A stretch of DNA of 32,935 nt, from positions 1-32,935 of the forward strand of contig OMUU01000085.1 in assembly GCA_900314295.1 (NCBI GenBank), written 5' to 3'. The translations under genes and the position numbers were made by a program. Below the pieces are notes generated by a model, which worked only from the letters and a program-made list of their open reading frames with translations, was not told the DNA's origin and did not search any database. Positions 7,281 to 17,318 of the stretch are shown here, in pieces; position 1 is the first letter of the stretch; every line of letters begins with the position of its first letter. This DNA comes from an uncultured Lachnospiraceae bacterium. Lineage in GTDB: Bacteria > Bacillota > Clostridia > Lachnospirales > Lachnospiraceae.

Positions 7281-7433
7281 GCACTATTATGGCAACATGT
7301 GCCTAGCATCCTGAAAACAAAAAAATATTTGTTTGAATTCACGATTCCGATGGGCATGTATAGTTACAGTCAACGAAGCCCTTCCACGGGCTTGGGAGAC
7401 ATAATTCATTTTCATATTATATCACAAGGGGTG
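7281..7433 (+). other. Long rpoB 5' leader
   Basis: No ORF is convincing here. Two small stems are visible: TGCAC near 7280 with GTGC near 7300, and AAGCCC (7376-7381) with GGGCTT (7388-7393). No T-run follows the second stem, so it is not a typical attenuator. The leader ends in the RBS AAGGGGTG (7426-7433). Confidence 0.4.
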
Positions 7434-7441
7434 AAACGTCA

Positions 7442-10400
7442 ATGGAGAAAAACAGGATACGTCTGATCCACAGCGGCAGAAACATTCGCATGACCTACCA
7501 GCGACAGAAAGAAGTTCTGGAGATGCCCAATCTGATCGAGGTTCAGAAGGATTCTTATGAGTGGTTCCTGAAGGACGGTCTCAAGGAAGCTTTCGATGAC
7601 ATCTCTCCGATCGAAGATTATGGCGGGAAGCTGAGTCTTGAGTTTGTGGACTACCAGCTCTGTGAGGATGATGTAAAGTATTCCATCGAAGAGTGTAAAC
7701 AGCGTGACGCTACTTATGCAGCACCACTAAAGGTAAAGGTTCGCCTTTTCAACAAGGAAAAGGATGAGATCAGCGAACATGAGATATTCATGGGCGATCT
7801 TCCCCTGATGACAGCGACAGGAACCTTTGTCATTAACGGCGCTGAGCGTGTTATCGTCAGCCAGCTGGTACGTTCTCCCGGAATCTATTACGGCATTGCA
7901 CATGATAAGCTCGGAAAAGAGCTTTATTCATGTACGGTTATCCCGAACCGAGGCGCATGGCTTGAATATGAAACCGACTCCAATGACGTTTTCTGGGTAC
8001 GTGTGGATCGTACCAGAAAGGTACCGATCTCCGTTTTGATTCGTGCGCTCGGAATCGGCACGAATGCCGAGATCGTCGAGTACTTCGGTGAGGAGCCGAA
8101 GATTCTGGCAAGCTTTACAAAGGACACCTCCACGAACTATCAGGAAGGTCTTCTCGAACTTTACAAGAAGATCCGTCCGGGCGAGCCGCTCGCTGTAGAA
8201 AGCGCGGAGACGCTGATCAACGGAATGTTCTTTGATCCCCGGCGCTATGATCTGGCGAAGGTTGGCCGCTATAAGTTTAACAAAAAGCTCGCTCTCAGGA
8301 ACCGTATCACCGGCCATGTACTGGCGGAGGATGTTGTCAATACCGAGACAGGCGAGATTATTGCGGAAAAGGGCCAGGTGGTGAGCCGTGAGCTGGCAGA
8401 CGATATTCAGTATGCCGCAGTTCCCTATGTATGGATCGAGACGCCGGAACGAAACGTGAAGGTTCTGTCCAACCTTGAAGTGGATATCACCAGATGGGTG
8501 GATGTCGATCCGGAGGAGGCCGGCGTTACCGAGGAGGTCTACTATCCGGTTCTGGCGGAGATCCTTTCCGAGTATGATGATATTGAGGATATCAAGGATG
8601 AAATCCGCGACAGGATTCATGATCTGATTCCGAAGCATATCACAAAGGAAGACATCTTTGCGTCGATCAACTACAACATGCATCTGGAGTACGGGATCGG
8701 AAATGATGATGATATCGATCATCTGGGCAATCGTCGTATTCGCTGCGTCGGTGAGCTTCTTCAGAACCAGTACAGAATCGGTCTTTCCAGACTGGAGCGT
8801 GTCGTCCGCGAGAGAATGTCGACCCAGGATCTGGATACCATTTCGGCGCAGTCGCTGATCAACATCAAGCCGGTAACGGCTGCTGTCAAGGAATTCTTCG
8901 GATCCTCTCAGCTGTCCCAGTTCATGGATCAGAACAACCCGCTCGGCGAGCTGACGCACAAGAGACGTCTGTCGGCCCTCGGACCGGGAGGACTTTCCAG
9001 AGACCGTGCCGGCATGGAGGTCCGTGATATTCACTACACGCATTACGGACGGATGTGCCCGGTTGAGACGCCTGAGGGGCCGAACATCGGACTGATTAAC
9101 TCTCTCGCGTCCTATGCGAGAATCAATAAATACGGATTTATCGAGGCGCCCTACCGCCGCATTGACAAGAGTGATCCGAAGAACCCTGTCGTTACGGAAG
9201 AAGTCGTATATATGACAGCAGACGAGGAAGACAACTACCATGTAGCGCAGGCGAACGAGCCTCTTGACGAAGAGGGACATTTCCTTCACCACAACGTTTC
9301 CGGTCGATTCAGAGCCGAGACACAGGCATACGACAGAAGCATGTTTGATTACATGGACGTATCCCCGCGTATGGTATTTTCTGTTGCGACATCCTGCGTA
9401 CCGTTCCTTCAGAACGATGACCCGACCCGAGCGCTGATGGGATCCAACATGCAGCGTCAGGCTGTGCCGCTTCTGTTCACAGAGGCACCGGCAGTCGGTA
9501 CGGGAATGGAAGAGAAGGCGGCTGTTGACTCCGGCGTCTGCGTTGTGGCAAAGAAGGCAGGAACCATTACCTATTCGACTTCCTACGAGATCCGGATGGA
9601 TAATGATGACGGCAGCCGCGATGTGTATCATCTGATGAAGTTTGAGCGAAGCAACCAGAGCAACTGCTACAACCAGCGGCCGATCGTGTTCAAAGGCGAT
9701 CATGTGGACGCGGGAGAGGTAATTGCAGACGGACCTTCCACTTCCGGCGGAGAGCTGGCGCTCGGCAAGAACCCGCTGATCGGTTTCATGACCTGGGAAG
9801 GTTACAACTATGAGGATGCCGTTCTTCTGTCAGAGCGTCTGGTCCGCGATGATGTATATACTTCGATTCATATCGAAGAGTATGAGTGCGAAGCCCGTGA
9901 TACCAAGCTCGGACCGGAGGAGATCACAAAGGACGTTCCGGGCGTCGGTGATGATGCGCTGAAGGATCTGGATGAACGCGGTATTATCCGCATCGGAGCG
10001 GAAGTGCGCGCCGGAGATATTCTTGTCGGCAAGGTAACGCCGAAGGGCGAGACCGAGCTTACCGCGGAGGAACGTCTGCTCCGTGCAATTTTTGGAGAGA
10101 AGGCAAGGGAAGTCCGCGACACATCGTTGAAGGTTCCGCATGGTGAGTACGGTATTGTTGTGGATGCACGGGTATTTACCAGAGAGAACGGCGATGAGCT
10201 GTCACCCGGAGTGAACCAGGCGGTTCGCATCTACATTGCACAGAAGCGAAAGATTTCTGTCGGAGACAAGATGGCCGGCCGTCACGGAAACAAGGGTGTC
10301 GTATCCCGCGTGCTTCCGATTGAGGATATGCCGTTCCTGCCGAACGGACGTCCGCTTGACATCGTTTTAAATCCGCTGGGCGTACCTTCCCGTATGAACA

Positions 10401-11305
10401 TCGGACAGATCCTTGAGATTCATCTGAGTCTCGCGGCGATGGCGCTTGGCTTCAACATTTCCACACCGGTATTTGACGGTGCAAACGAGGTGGATATCCA
10501 GGATACCCTCGAGCTTGCCAACGATTATGTGAACAGCGAGTGGGATGATTTTTACGAGAAATACAAGGATACCCTTCTTCCAGAGGTTATGCAGTATCTG
10601 TCTGATCACAGAGATCACAGAGCGCTCTGGAAGGGCGTTCCGATTCGCCGCGACGGAAAAGTACAGCTTCGTGACGGACGGACGGGAGAGCCGTTCGACG
10701 GTCCGACAACAATCGGACACATGCACTACCTGAAGCTGCACCACCTGGTAGACGATAAGATCCATGCGCGTTCCACCGGTCCATACTCGCTTGTCACCCA
10801 GCAGCCTCTGGGAGGAAAAGCACAGTTCGGAGGTCAGCGTTTCGGAGAGATGGAGGTATGGGCTCTGGAGGCTTATGGCGCAGCTTATACGCTTCAGGAG
10901 ATTCTGACCGTCAAATCCGATGATGTCGTGGGACGTGTGAAGACCTACGAGGCGATCATCAAGGGCGAGAATATTCCGGAGCCGGGTATTCCGGAATCCT
11001 TTAAGGTTATGCTGAAGGAGCTCCAGTCCCTGGCACTTGATATCCGCGTTCTCGACGAAAACGGTGAAGAGGTCAAGATCATGGAATCCGTTGACTATGG
11101 CAATACAAGCTTCCGCAAGATTATGGAAGATGCAGACCGTTACAATAACAGAGCTGATGACAAGGAACTGAGCGACCACGGATTTGGAAAGCAGGAGTTC
11201 AGGGACGGCGAGCTGGTTGACAGTGAGAATGATCTCGACGATACGATCACAGATGACGAAGATGAGGAATTCATCGAAAGCCTTGACGACGATATGGATG
11301 AATAA
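7442..11305 (+). CDS. rpoB: DNA-directed RNA polymerase subunit beta
   Basis: The 1287-residue product is a full-length bacterial RNA polymerase beta subunit, part of the catalytic core with beta-prime, alpha and omega. Recognisable segments include the N-terminal [25 protein letters not shown], the rifampicin region around residues 486-525 ([33 protein letters not shown]), [17 protein letters not shown], the C-terminal [20 protein letters not shown], and [24 protein letters not shown]. The residues at the common resistance positions (Asp516, His526, Ser531 in E. coli numbering) are wild type, so rifampicin sensitivity is expected from the target. RBS AAGGGGTG supports ATG 7442. Own promoter upstream; rpoC follows after 149 bases. 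The C-terminus is a strongly acidic tail. Confidence 0.98.
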   Translation: MEKNRIRLIHSGRNIRMTYQRQKEVLEMPNLIEVQKDSYEWFLKDGLKEAFDDISPIEDYGGKLSLEFVDYQLCEDDVKYSIEECKQRDATYAAPLKVKVRLFNKEKDEISEHEIFMGDLPLMTATGTFVINGAERVIVSQLVRSPGIYYGIAHDKLGKELYSCTVIPNRGAWLEYETDSNDVFWVRVDRTRKVPISVLIRALGIGTNAEIVEYFGEEPKILASFTKDTSTNYQEGLLELYKKIRPGEPLAVESAETLINGMFFDPRRYDLAKVGRYKFNKKLALRNRITGHVLAEDVVNTETGEIIAEKGQVVSRELADDIQYAAVPYVWIETPERNVKVLSNLEVDITRWVDVDPEEAGVTEEVYYPVLAEILSEYDDIEDIKDEIRDRIHDLIPKHITKEDIFASINYNMHLEYGIGNDDDIDHLGNRRIRCVGELLQNQYRIGLSRLERVVRERMSTQDLDTISAQSLINIKPVTAAVKEFFGSSQLSQFMDQNNPLGELTHKRRLSALGPGGLSRDRAGMEVRDIHYTHYGRMCPVETPEGPNIGLINSLASYARINKYGFIEAPYRRIDKSDPKNPVVTEEVVYMTADEEDNYHVAQANEPLDEEGHFLHHNVSGRFRAETQAYDRSMFDYMDVSPRMVFSVATSCVPFLQNDDPTRALMGSNMQRQAVPLLFTEAPAVGTGMEEKAAVDSGVCVVAKKAGTITYSTSYEIRMDNDDGSRDVYHLMKFERSNQSNCYNQRPIVFKGDHVDAGEVIADGPSTSGGELALGKNPLIGFMTWEGYNYEDAVLLSERLVRDDVYTSIHIEEYECEARDTKLGPEEITKDVPGVGDDALKDLDERGIIRIGAEVRAGDILVGKVTPKGETELTAEERLLRAIFGEKAREVRDTSLKVPHGEYGIVVDARVFTRENGDELSPGVNQAVRIYIAQKRKISVGDKMAGRHGNKGVVSRVLPIEDMPFLPNGRPLDIVLNPLGVPSRMNIGQILEIHLSLAAMALGFNISTPVFDGANEVDIQDTLELANDYVNSEWDDFYEKYKDTLLPEVMQYLSDHRDHRALWKGVPIRRDGKVQLRDGRTGEPFDGPTTIGHMHYLKLHHLVDDKIHARSTGPYSLVTQQPLGGKAQFGGQRFGEMEVWALEAYGAAYTLQEILTVKSDDVVGRVKTYEAIIKGENIPEPGIPESFKVMLKELQSLALDIRVLDENGEEVKIMESVDYGNTSFRKIMEDADRYNNRADDKELSDHGFGKQEFRDGELVDSENDLDDTITDDEDEEFIESLDDDMDE

Positions 11306-11454
11306 TTCATCTGCGCCGGATTTTCTGATATACCTGTCAAAAGTATGATTATGCGTGTCAATAAGTCATTGCCTTACGTACGCACGTAGTGCCCGGCGGG
11401 CTCTGACTTCCGGCACGGTGGTCATTTCATATACATGCTGAAAGGGGTAAATAA
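11306..11454 (+). other. rpoB-rpoC spacer with hairpin
   Basis: 149 bases, long for this gene pair. GTGCCCGG (11389-11396) can pair with CCGGCAC (11410-11416) with one bulge, and TACGTACG/CACGTA lies next to it. No T-run and no ORF. rpoC has the RBS AAAGGGG at 11440-11446. Confidence 0.4.
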
Positions 11455-14400
11455 ATGCCGGAAACAGTTAATAAAGAAGAAGGAACGCATCAGCAGCTGA
11501 ACTTCGATGCCATTCGCATCGGCCTTGCTTCACCGGAAAAAATCCGTGAATGGTCTCACGGCGAAGTCAAGAAGCCGGAAACGATTAACTACCGTACGCT
11601 GAAGCCGGAAAAAGACGGACTGTTCTGCGAACGGATTTTCGGACCGACCAAGGACTGGGAGTGCCATTGCGGAAAGTACAAGAAGATCAGCTACAAGGGC
11701 GTGATCTGTGACCGATGCGGTGTAGAGGTTACGAAATCCTCTGTCCGCCGTGAACGCATGGGGCATATCGAGCTGGCAGCTCCCGTGTCTCACATCTGGT
11801 ATTTCAAGGGGATTCCTTCTCGTATGGGTCTGATCCTGGATCTGTCTCCGAGAACGCTGGAGAGGGTGCTCTATTTTGCAAGCTATATCGTACTCGATCC
11901 GGGCGATACCAAGCTGATGAAGAAGCAGATTCTCTCGGAGCGTGAGTACAGCGAGGCGCTTGAGACGTACAGACCGGATGAATTCCGCGTCGGGATGGGA
12001 GCGGAGGCGATCAAGGAGCTTCTGTGCGAGATCGACCTGGACAAGGAGTATGAAGAGCTGACAACGGAGCTGGAACAGGCAAGTGGTCAGAAGAGAGCCC
12101 GTATCATCAAGAGACTGGAGGTCGTTGAGGCCTTCCGTGAGTCCGGAAACCGTCCGGAGTGGATGATCCTGGACTGCGTACCGGTCATCCCGCCGGATCT
12201 TCGCCCGATGGTACAGCTGGACGGTGGAAGATTCGCTACGTCTGATCTGAATGATCTGTACCGCAGAATCATCAACCGCAACAACCGTCTGAAGAGACTC
12301 CTGGATCTGGGTGCTCCGGACATCATCGTCAGAAACGAAAAGAGAATGCTGCAGGAAGCGGTAGATGCTCTGATCGATAACGGGCGAAGAGGAAGACCTG
12401 TTACGGGTCCCGGAAACCGCGCCCTGAAATCACTTTCTGATATGCTGAAGGGAAAGAACGGACGTTTCCGTCAGAACCTTCTGGGAAAGCGTGTCGACTA
12501 TTCCGGACGTTCCGTAATCGTCAACGGCCCGGAGCTGAAGATTTATCAGTGTGGTCTTCCGAAGGAAATGGCGATCGAGCTGTTCAAGCCGTTTGTGATG
12601 AAAGAGCTTGTATCAAGACAGATGGCTCACAATATCAAGAACGCCAAGAAGATGGTAGAAAAGCTTGACCCGCAGGTATGGGATGTGCTGGAAGATGTCA
12701 TCAAGGAGCATCCGGTTATGCTGAACCGTGCGCCTACGCTTCACCGACTCGGCATTCAGGCGTTTGAGCCGATCCTGGTCGAGGGTAAGGCAATCAAGCT
12801 TCATCCTCTGGTATGTACCGCATTCAACGCCGACTTCGACGGTGACCAGATGGCCGTACATCTTCCGCTGACACAGGAGGCGCAGGCAGAGTGCAGATTC
12901 ATGCTGCTTTCCCCGAACAACCTTCTGAAGCCTTCGGACGGAGGTGTCGTGGCTGTTCCGTCTCAGGACATGGTTCTGGGTATTTATTATCTGACACAGG
13001 AGCGCCCGGGAGAAATCGGCGAGGGAACCTTCTACAAGGATCTCAACGAGGCACTGCTTGCGTACGAAAACGGATATATCAAGTATCAGACCAAAATCAA
13101 AGTGCGCCGCTTCGGAAAGGATGCGGAGGGAAATGAGATCTCCAAGGTGGTTGAAACGACTCTCGGACGTCTGATTTTCAACGAGATTATCCCGCAGGAT
13201 CTGGGATATGTGGATCGGTCCGTGCCGGGTAACGAGCTTCTTCCGGAAGTCGATTTCATGGTGAAAAAGGGCGATCTGAAAAAGATCCTGGAGAAGGTCA
13301 TCAATACCCACGGAGCGACGAGAACCGCCGAGGTACTCGATGCGGTAAAGGCGATGGGCTATCACATTTCCACTCGCGCGGGAATGACCGTATCTATTTC
13401 GGATATGACCGTTCCGAAGGAGAAACCGGAGCTGCTCGATGAGGCGGAGAAAACGGTTGACAAGATCACCCGCAACTATAAGCGTGGTCTTATCACCGAT
13501 GAAGAGCGATACAAGGAAGTTATCTCCACATGGGAGGAAGTCGATAACCATCTGACAAAGCTCCTGCTGAGCGGACTGGATCAGTACAACAATATCTTCA
13601 TGATGGCGGATTCCGGAGCCCGTGGTTCCGATAAGCAGATCAAGCAGCTGGCAGGTATGCGTGGATTGATGCAGGATACAACCGGCCACACCATCGAGCT
13701 GCCGATCAAGTCAAATTTCCGTGAAGGTCTGGACGTACTGGAGTACTTCATGTCGGCGCATGGAGCCCGTAAGGGACTGTCCGACACCGCTCTTCGTACC
13801 GCCGATTCCGGATACCTGACCCGTCGAATGGTCGATGTATCCCAGAACCTGATGATCCGCGAACCGGATTGCTCGATCAACCGCAAGGAGATTCCGGGAA
13901 TCTGGGTTGAGGCGTTCACCGAGGGCAAGGAAATGGTCGAGTCTTTGGAGGAGAGAATTACCGGCCGGTTCTCCTGCTATACGATCAAGGATAAGGATGG
14001 AAATGTAATTGTAAAGGCGAACCACATGATCACACCGCGCCGTGCGGCAAAGGTTGTATCTGTCGGTGTGGACGAGAACGGCGAGCCGATCACGAGAGTG
14101 AAGATCAGAAGCATTCTTACCTGCCGTTCCCATCTCGGCATCTGCTCGAAATGTTACGGCGCAAACATGGCGACCGGAGAGGTTGTACAGGTCGGCGAGT
14201 CCGTCGGAATTATCGCGGCGCAGTCTATCGGTGAGCCTGGTACACAGCTTACCATGAGAAACTTCCATACCGGAGGTGTTGCAGGTACTGCTGATATCAC
14301 ACAGGGTCTTCCTCGTGTCGAGGAGCTTTTCGAGGCCCGTAAGCCGAAGGGACTTGCGATTGTCACAGAGATCTCGGGTACGGCACAGCTTAAGGACACG

Positions 14401-15213
14401 AAAAAGAAACGTGAGATCGTCGTTACCGATAAAGAAGGAGAATCGAAGACTTACCTGATTCCTTACGGTACAAGGCTGAAGAAGGAGCTTGAGGACGCAG
14501 ACGCCACAAAGGAAGTCGAGGCCGGAGATCCGCTTACCGAAGGTTCCATCAATCCGCACGACCTGCTCCGCATCAAGGGAGTTGAAGCCGTTCAGAATTA
14601 TCTGCTGGGTGAGGTTCAGCGAGTATACCGTCTGCAGGGTGTTGATATCTGCGACAAGCATATCGAGGTCATCGTACGGCAGATGCTGAAGAAGGTACGC
14701 GTAGAAGAGGGCGGCGATACCGGTCTGCTTCCGGGCAAGATGATGGATTATCTGGACGTTCTGGATATGAACGAGAAGATGGAAGAAGAGGGCAAGGAGT
14801 GCGCGACCTATGAGAGACTGCTTCTTGGTATCACAAAGGCGTCTCTTGCGACAGATTCCTTCCTGTCAGCGGCGTCATTCCAGGAGACCACCCGTGTTCT
14901 CACCGACGCAGCCATCAAGGGCAAGGTGGATCATCTGATTGGCCTGAAAGAGAATGTAATCATCGGAAAGCTGATTCCGGCAGGAACCGGCATGAAGTAT
15001 TACAGAAACCTGAAGCTGGATACCGATGCGGAAATCGAAGCGGAGAAGGCGGCAAAGGCACTTGCGGCAGCGAGCGGCAGTGACGCAGAAGAAGAGTCCG
15101 CACCGGCGGCAGAAGAAACTCCGAATGATCTGGAGAATGAAGCAATTACAGATGTGGACGAGCCGGCTGAGACGGAAGACACAGAGGAGAATATCCCTGT
15201 GACGACAGAATAA
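11455..15213 (+). CDS. rpoC: DNA-directed RNA polymerase subunit beta-prime
   Basis: The 1252-residue product is a complete beta-prime subunit. It has the N-terminal zinc site with Cys70, Cys72, Cys85 and Cys88 (CHCGKYKK ... CDRCG), the active-site loop [15 protein letters not shown] with the three Mg-binding Asp at 460, 462 and 464, the trigger-loop and bridge-helix region ([50 protein letters not shown]) and the second zinc site ([13 protein letters not shown]). The C-terminus ends in a long Ala/Glu/Asp-rich acidic tail (about 1210-1252) beyond the conserved core. The ATG at 11455 follows AAAGGGG. It is transcribed with rpoB and followed by a hairpin terminator at 15287-15329. No rpsL, rpsG or fusA follows. 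Confidence 0.98.
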   Translation: MPETVNKEEGTHQQLNFDAIRIGLASPEKIREWSHGEVKKPETINYRTLKPEKDGLFCERIFGPTKDWECHCGKYKKISYKGVICDRCGVEVTKSSVRRERMGHIELAAPVSHIWYFKGIPSRMGLILDLSPRTLERVLYFASYIVLDPGDTKLMKKQILSEREYSEALETYRPDEFRVGMGAEAIKELLCEIDLDKEYEELTTELEQASGQKRARIIKRLEVVEAFRESGNRPEWMILDCVPVIPPDLRPMVQLDGGRFATSDLNDLYRRIINRNNRLKRLLDLGAPDIIVRNEKRMLQEAVDALIDNGRRGRPVTGPGNRALKSLSDMLKGKNGRFRQNLLGKRVDYSGRSVIVNGPELKIYQCGLPKEMAIELFKPFVMKELVSRQMAHNIKNAKKMVEKLDPQVWDVLEDVIKEHPVMLNRAPTLHRLGIQAFEPILVEGKAIKLHPLVCTAFNADFDGDQMAVHLPLTQEAQAECRFMLLSPNNLLKPSDGGVVAVPSQDMVLGIYYLTQERPGEIGEGTFYKDLNEALLAYENGYIKYQTKIKVRRFGKDAEGNEISKVVETTLGRLIFNEIIPQDLGYVDRSVPGNELLPEVDFMVKKGDLKKILEKVINTHGATRTAEVLDAVKAMGYHISTRAGMTVSISDMTVPKEKPELLDEAEKTVDKITRNYKRGLITDEERYKEVISTWEEVDNHLTKLLLSGLDQYNNIFMMADSGARGSDKQIKQLAGMRGLMQDTTGHTIELPIKSNFREGLDVLEYFMSAHGARKGLSDTALRTADSGYLTRRMVDVSQNLMIREPDCSINRKEIPGIWVEAFTEGKEMVESLEERITGRFSCYTIKDKDGNVIVKANHMITPRRAAKVVSVGVDENGEPITRVKIRSILTCRSHLGICSKCYGANMATGEVVQVGESVGIIAAQSIGEPGTQLTMRNFHTGGVAGTADITQGLPRVEELFEARKPKGLAIVTEISGTAQLKDTKKKREIVVTDKEGESKTYLIPYGTRLKKELEDADATKEVEAGDPLTEGSINPHDLLRIKGVEAVQNYLLGEVQRVYRLQGVDICDKHIEVIVRQMLKKVRVEEGGDTGLLPGKMMDYLDVLDMNEKMEEEGKECATYERLLLGITKASLATDSFLSAASFQETTRVLTDAAIKGKVDHLIGLKENVIIGKLIPAGTGMKYYRNLKLDTDAEIEAEKAAKALAAASGSDAEEESAPAAEETPNDLENEAITDVDEPAETEDTEENIPVTTE

Positions 15214-15242
15214 GGAACAACAGCCGATTCGTTTCGCAGTTC

Positions 15243-15280
15243 GGAACGAGATCAAACACGCTGCGCGAGTTTTGTCTAAT
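15243..15280 (-). repeat. Dispersed intergenic repeat, partial copy C (inverted)
   Basis: Read on the minus strand, this contains AAAACTCGCGCAGCG, identical to copy A over 15 bases, then GTTTGATCTCGTT, close to the end of copies A and B. It lies right after rpoC and before its terminator. The 5' half of the repeat is missing. Confidence 0.5.
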
Positions 15281-15286
15281 AAATTG

Positions 15287-15329
15287 GCCCCTGGAGGCAT
15301 ACCGATCGAATCGGAGCTCCGGGGGCTTT
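15287..15329 (+). terminator. Probable terminator of rpoBC
   Basis: GCCCCTGGAG (15287-15296) pairs with CTCCGGGGGC (15317-15326), 10 pairs with one G-U; an inner stem CCGAT/ATCGG fills the loop. The tail is only TTTCT, so efficiency may be partial. Confidence 0.65.
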
Positions 15330-15367
15330 CTCGATATAAGTTTGCGGAGAAAGGATCTGTAAGAGGG

Positions 15368-15934
15368 TTGGAGTATAAAGTAATCCGAAGCAGAAAAAGA
15401 CGAAAGTCCATGAGTCTTCAGATAACGCCGGATCACGGAATTGTCGTGCGCGCGCCATATTTTGCAACAAATGAGGATATTCGGAGATTTGTGGAAGCAA
15501 ATCGCGGATGGATTGATCGCAACGTCGAAAGGATGAAGAAGAAAGGAGCAGAGCTGGCGCAGAACCCGTATGGCAGAATTACCAGGGAAGAGATTTTGAA
15601 ATTATCCGAGCTTGCCGCGCGCACCATTCCTCCGCGAGTCGCAGCATACGCTGCACAGCTGGGAGTAACCTACGGGAAGATAACGATTCGGAATCAGAAG
15701 ACACGCTGGGGCAGCTGCTCTGCGAAGGGAAATCTGAACTTCAACTGTCTGCTGATGCTGACTCCTCCGGATGTGCAGGATTACGTGATTGTTCACGAGC
15801 TCTGTCACAGAAAGCAGATGAATCATTCCCGTCTGTTCTGGAACGAGGTTGAGAAGATACTGCCAGATTACAGAGAGAAAGACCGGTGGCTGAAGGAAAA
15901 CGGAGGACAGCTGATCGCCAGATCCCGTATGTAA
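15368..15934 (+). CDS. YgjP-like zinc metallohydrolase (HExxH)
   Basis: A 188-residue protein of the YgjP/DUF45 metallopeptidase-like family. Seen: RSRKRRKSMSLQITPDHGIVVRAP at the N-terminus, the family motif TRWGSCSAKGNLNFN, and the zinc motif HELCH (143-147) with a third likely ligand His153 in MNHSRLFW. Biological substrate is unknown in most bacteria. The frame stays open upstream to a TTG at 15272, but that would place the rpoBC terminator hairpin inside the gene and lacks a ribosome binding site. The TTG at 15368 gives the usual family start (EYKVIRS) and follows AAAGGA at 15350-15355, so I chose it; the start remains uncertain. It may depend on read-through from rpoBC. Confidence 0.85.
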   Translation: MEYKVIRSRKRRKSMSLQITPDHGIVVRAPYFATNEDIRRFVEANRGWIDRNVERMKKKGAELAQNPYGRITREEILKLSELAARTIPPRVAAYAAQLGVTYGKITIRNQKTRWGSCSAKGNLNFNCLLMLTPPDVQDYVIVHELCHRKQMNHSRLFWNEVEKILPDYREKDRWLKENGGQLIARSRM

Positions 15935-15939
15935 CGCGG

Positions 15940-16070
15940 GGACTTATTCAGTTTGTGGCACAAAGTATCGTATGAGTGATTATTGCTCACGCACGATTAA
16001 AATCCTTGCCGTATATGGTTGCGAGTGAGCAGTAACAACGGCAGCTTGCGTGGACAAAATCGGAGAAAGT
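15940..16070 (+). repeat. Intergenic inverted repeat, possible relative of the dispersed repeat
   Basis: TTATTGCTCAC (15981-15991) is mirrored by GTGAGCAGTAA (16025-16035) around a 33-base loop. The preceding GTATCGTATGAGT (15967-15979) resembles GTATCGCATGAGT (19131-19143) just after copy B of the dispersed repeat. No ORF or clear promoter for the next gene is seen in 15935-16171. Confidence 0.35.
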
Positions 16071-16171
16071 GTTCTGGAATAAATCCGAATGATGAAGTAT
16101 GATAAAAGAAATATCTATCGCTTGGAGAACGATGAAAATTCAAAAAGGACAAGAAACAGGAGGATAAAGAT

Positions 16172-17113
16172 ATGAAGCCATATGCTGTCGGAGTAGATGT
16201 CGGAGGGACTACAGTCAAGATCGGAATTTTCCGGACTTCCGGGGATCTGCTTCTGAAGTGGGAGATTGTGACGAATAAGAAGGACGGGGGAAGAAATATC
16301 CTTCCGGATATCGCGGATTCCATCAAGAGTATGCTGTCGAATAAGGGGATCGGTCTGGAGGATATTCAGGGAATTGGAATCGGCATACCCGGAGCAATTC
16401 TGAACCGGTCAATTGTAAACCGTGCCGTCAATCTGGGGTGGGATGTTGTTCCGGTAAAGGATCAGCTTGAGCAGCTCTTTGACGGGAAGATCAATGTCCT
16501 GGTAGGAAATGATGCAAACGTCGCTGCACTCGGCGAGATGTGGCAGGGCGGCGGAAAGGGATATAAGGATATCGTGATGGTTACACTCGGAACGGGTGTG
16601 GGCGGAGGAATCATCATCAATGAGCAGATCCTCGACGGAACCTTCGGTGCGGCAGGTGAGATCGGTCATATGCCGGTGAATCCGCAGGAGACGAGAGTCT
16701 GCGGCTGCGGCAAGAAGGGACATCTGGAGCAGTATGCGTCCGCAACCGGAATCGCCAATACAGCAAAGGCGGTTGTGGCTTCCACGAAGGAGAATACGGA
16801 GCTTAAGGGCATGGACAGTATAACGGCAAAGGACGTTTTTGACGCTGCCAAGAGAGGCGACAAGGTTGCTCTGGAAATCGTGGATTACACGGCGGAGATT
16901 CTAGGCAGAGGGCTTGCTATGGTTGCGGCTGTCGTTGATCCCCAGGCATTTGTAATTGGAGGAGGCGTATCAAAGGCGGGGCCGATTCTTACGGATGCCA
17001 TTCAGAAATATTATAGAGAATATGCCTTCCACGCTTCCGAGGATACGAAGTTCGTTCTCGCTACGCTCGGCAATGATGCGGGTATCTATGGCGCAGTGCG
17101 CATGGTGCTGTGA
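16172..17113 (+). CDS. glcK: ROK-family glucokinase
   Basis: The 313-residue protein is a ROK-family sugar kinase, most likely ATP-dependent glucokinase (glucose to glucose 6-phosphate). It shows the N-terminal phosphate loop VGVDVGGTTVKIGIF, the sugar-binding GNDANVAALGE and LGTGVGGGIIIN, and the ROK zinc motif with EIGHMPVNP followed by CGCGKKGHLEQYAS. In the usual CxCGxxGCxE motif the third Cys is His here; His could still bind zinc, so activity is probably kept. A second glycine-rich region (FVIGGGVSKAGP) closes the active site. AGGAGG at 16160-16165 supports the ATG. The two next genes follow closely on the same strand. Glucokinase is the best guess; other ROK hexokinases cannot be excluded. 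Confidence 0.9.
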   Translation: MKPYAVGVDVGGTTVKIGIFRTSGDLLLKWEIVTNKKDGGRNILPDIADSIKSMLSNKGIGLEDIQGIGIGIPGAILNRSIVNRAVNLGWDVVPVKDQLEQLFDGKINVLVGNDANVAALGEMWQGGGKGYKDIVMVTLGTGVGGGIIINEQILDGTFGAAGEIGHMPVNPQETRVCGCGKKGHLEQYASATGIANTAKAVVASTKENTELKGMDSITAKDVFDAAKRGDKVALEIVDYTAEILGRGLAMVAAVVDPQAFVIGGGVSKAGPILTDAIQKYYREYAFHASEDTKFVLATLGNDAGIYGAVRMVL

Positions 17114-17136
17114 CGAAGAAGGGAAGCTGAAAATAT

Positions 17137-17262
17137 ATGAAGAAAATCGGAGGATATATCCTGGCCGCTCTTGTGGCAGCAGGATCGGCGTTCATTTTCC
17201 TCAGAATGAAGGTTTACAAGAAATTCAAGGTGTTCCGCAAAAAGGGGAACCAGGAAGCGTAA
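17137..17262 (+). CDS. Small membrane protein, 41 residues
   Basis: A short ORF between glcK and nfo: ATG at 17137, preceded by GAAGGGA at 17118-17124. It encodes MKKIGGYILAALVAAGSAF, continuing into a Lys/Arg-rich tail (KVYKKFKVFRKKGNQEA). Residues 5-23 form one hydrophobic segment and the C-terminus is strongly basic, which predicts a single-span inner membrane peptide with the tail in the cytoplasm. It starts 23 bases after glcK and ends before the tandem repeat in front of nfo. I do not recognise a family; support comes from position, RBS and composition only. Confidence 0.6.
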   Translation: MKKIGGYILAALVAAGSAFIFLRMKVYKKFKVFRKKGNQEA

Positions 17263-17269
17263 AAGATCG

Positions 17270-17317
17270 GGAAGGAAAAGCAGGAAGGAAAAGCAGGAAG
17301 GAAAAGCAGGAAGAGCA
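17270..17317 (+). repeat. 13-bp tandem repeat with ribosome-binding-site-like units before nfo
   Basis: GGAAGGAAAAGCA occurs three times in perfect tandem (17270-17282, 17283-17295, 17296-17308), followed by a partial unit GGAAGAGCA (17309-17317) that ends two bases before the nfo ATG. Each unit contains a Shine-Dalgarno-like GGAAGGA. Confidence 0.85.
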
Positions 17318-17318
17318 G

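Noticed and set aside
8896-9020. Possible rifampicin-resistance change in rpoB
   Set aside because: The main resistance positions in the rifampicin region carry the normal residues (Asp, His, Ser equivalents of 516, 526, 531).
7928-9703. 591-codon open frame on the minus strand inside rpoB
   Set aside because: It lies wholly opposite a certain rpoB, has no RBS or recognisable domain, and is His/Arg/Leu-rich as expected for an antisense shadow of a biased coding strand.
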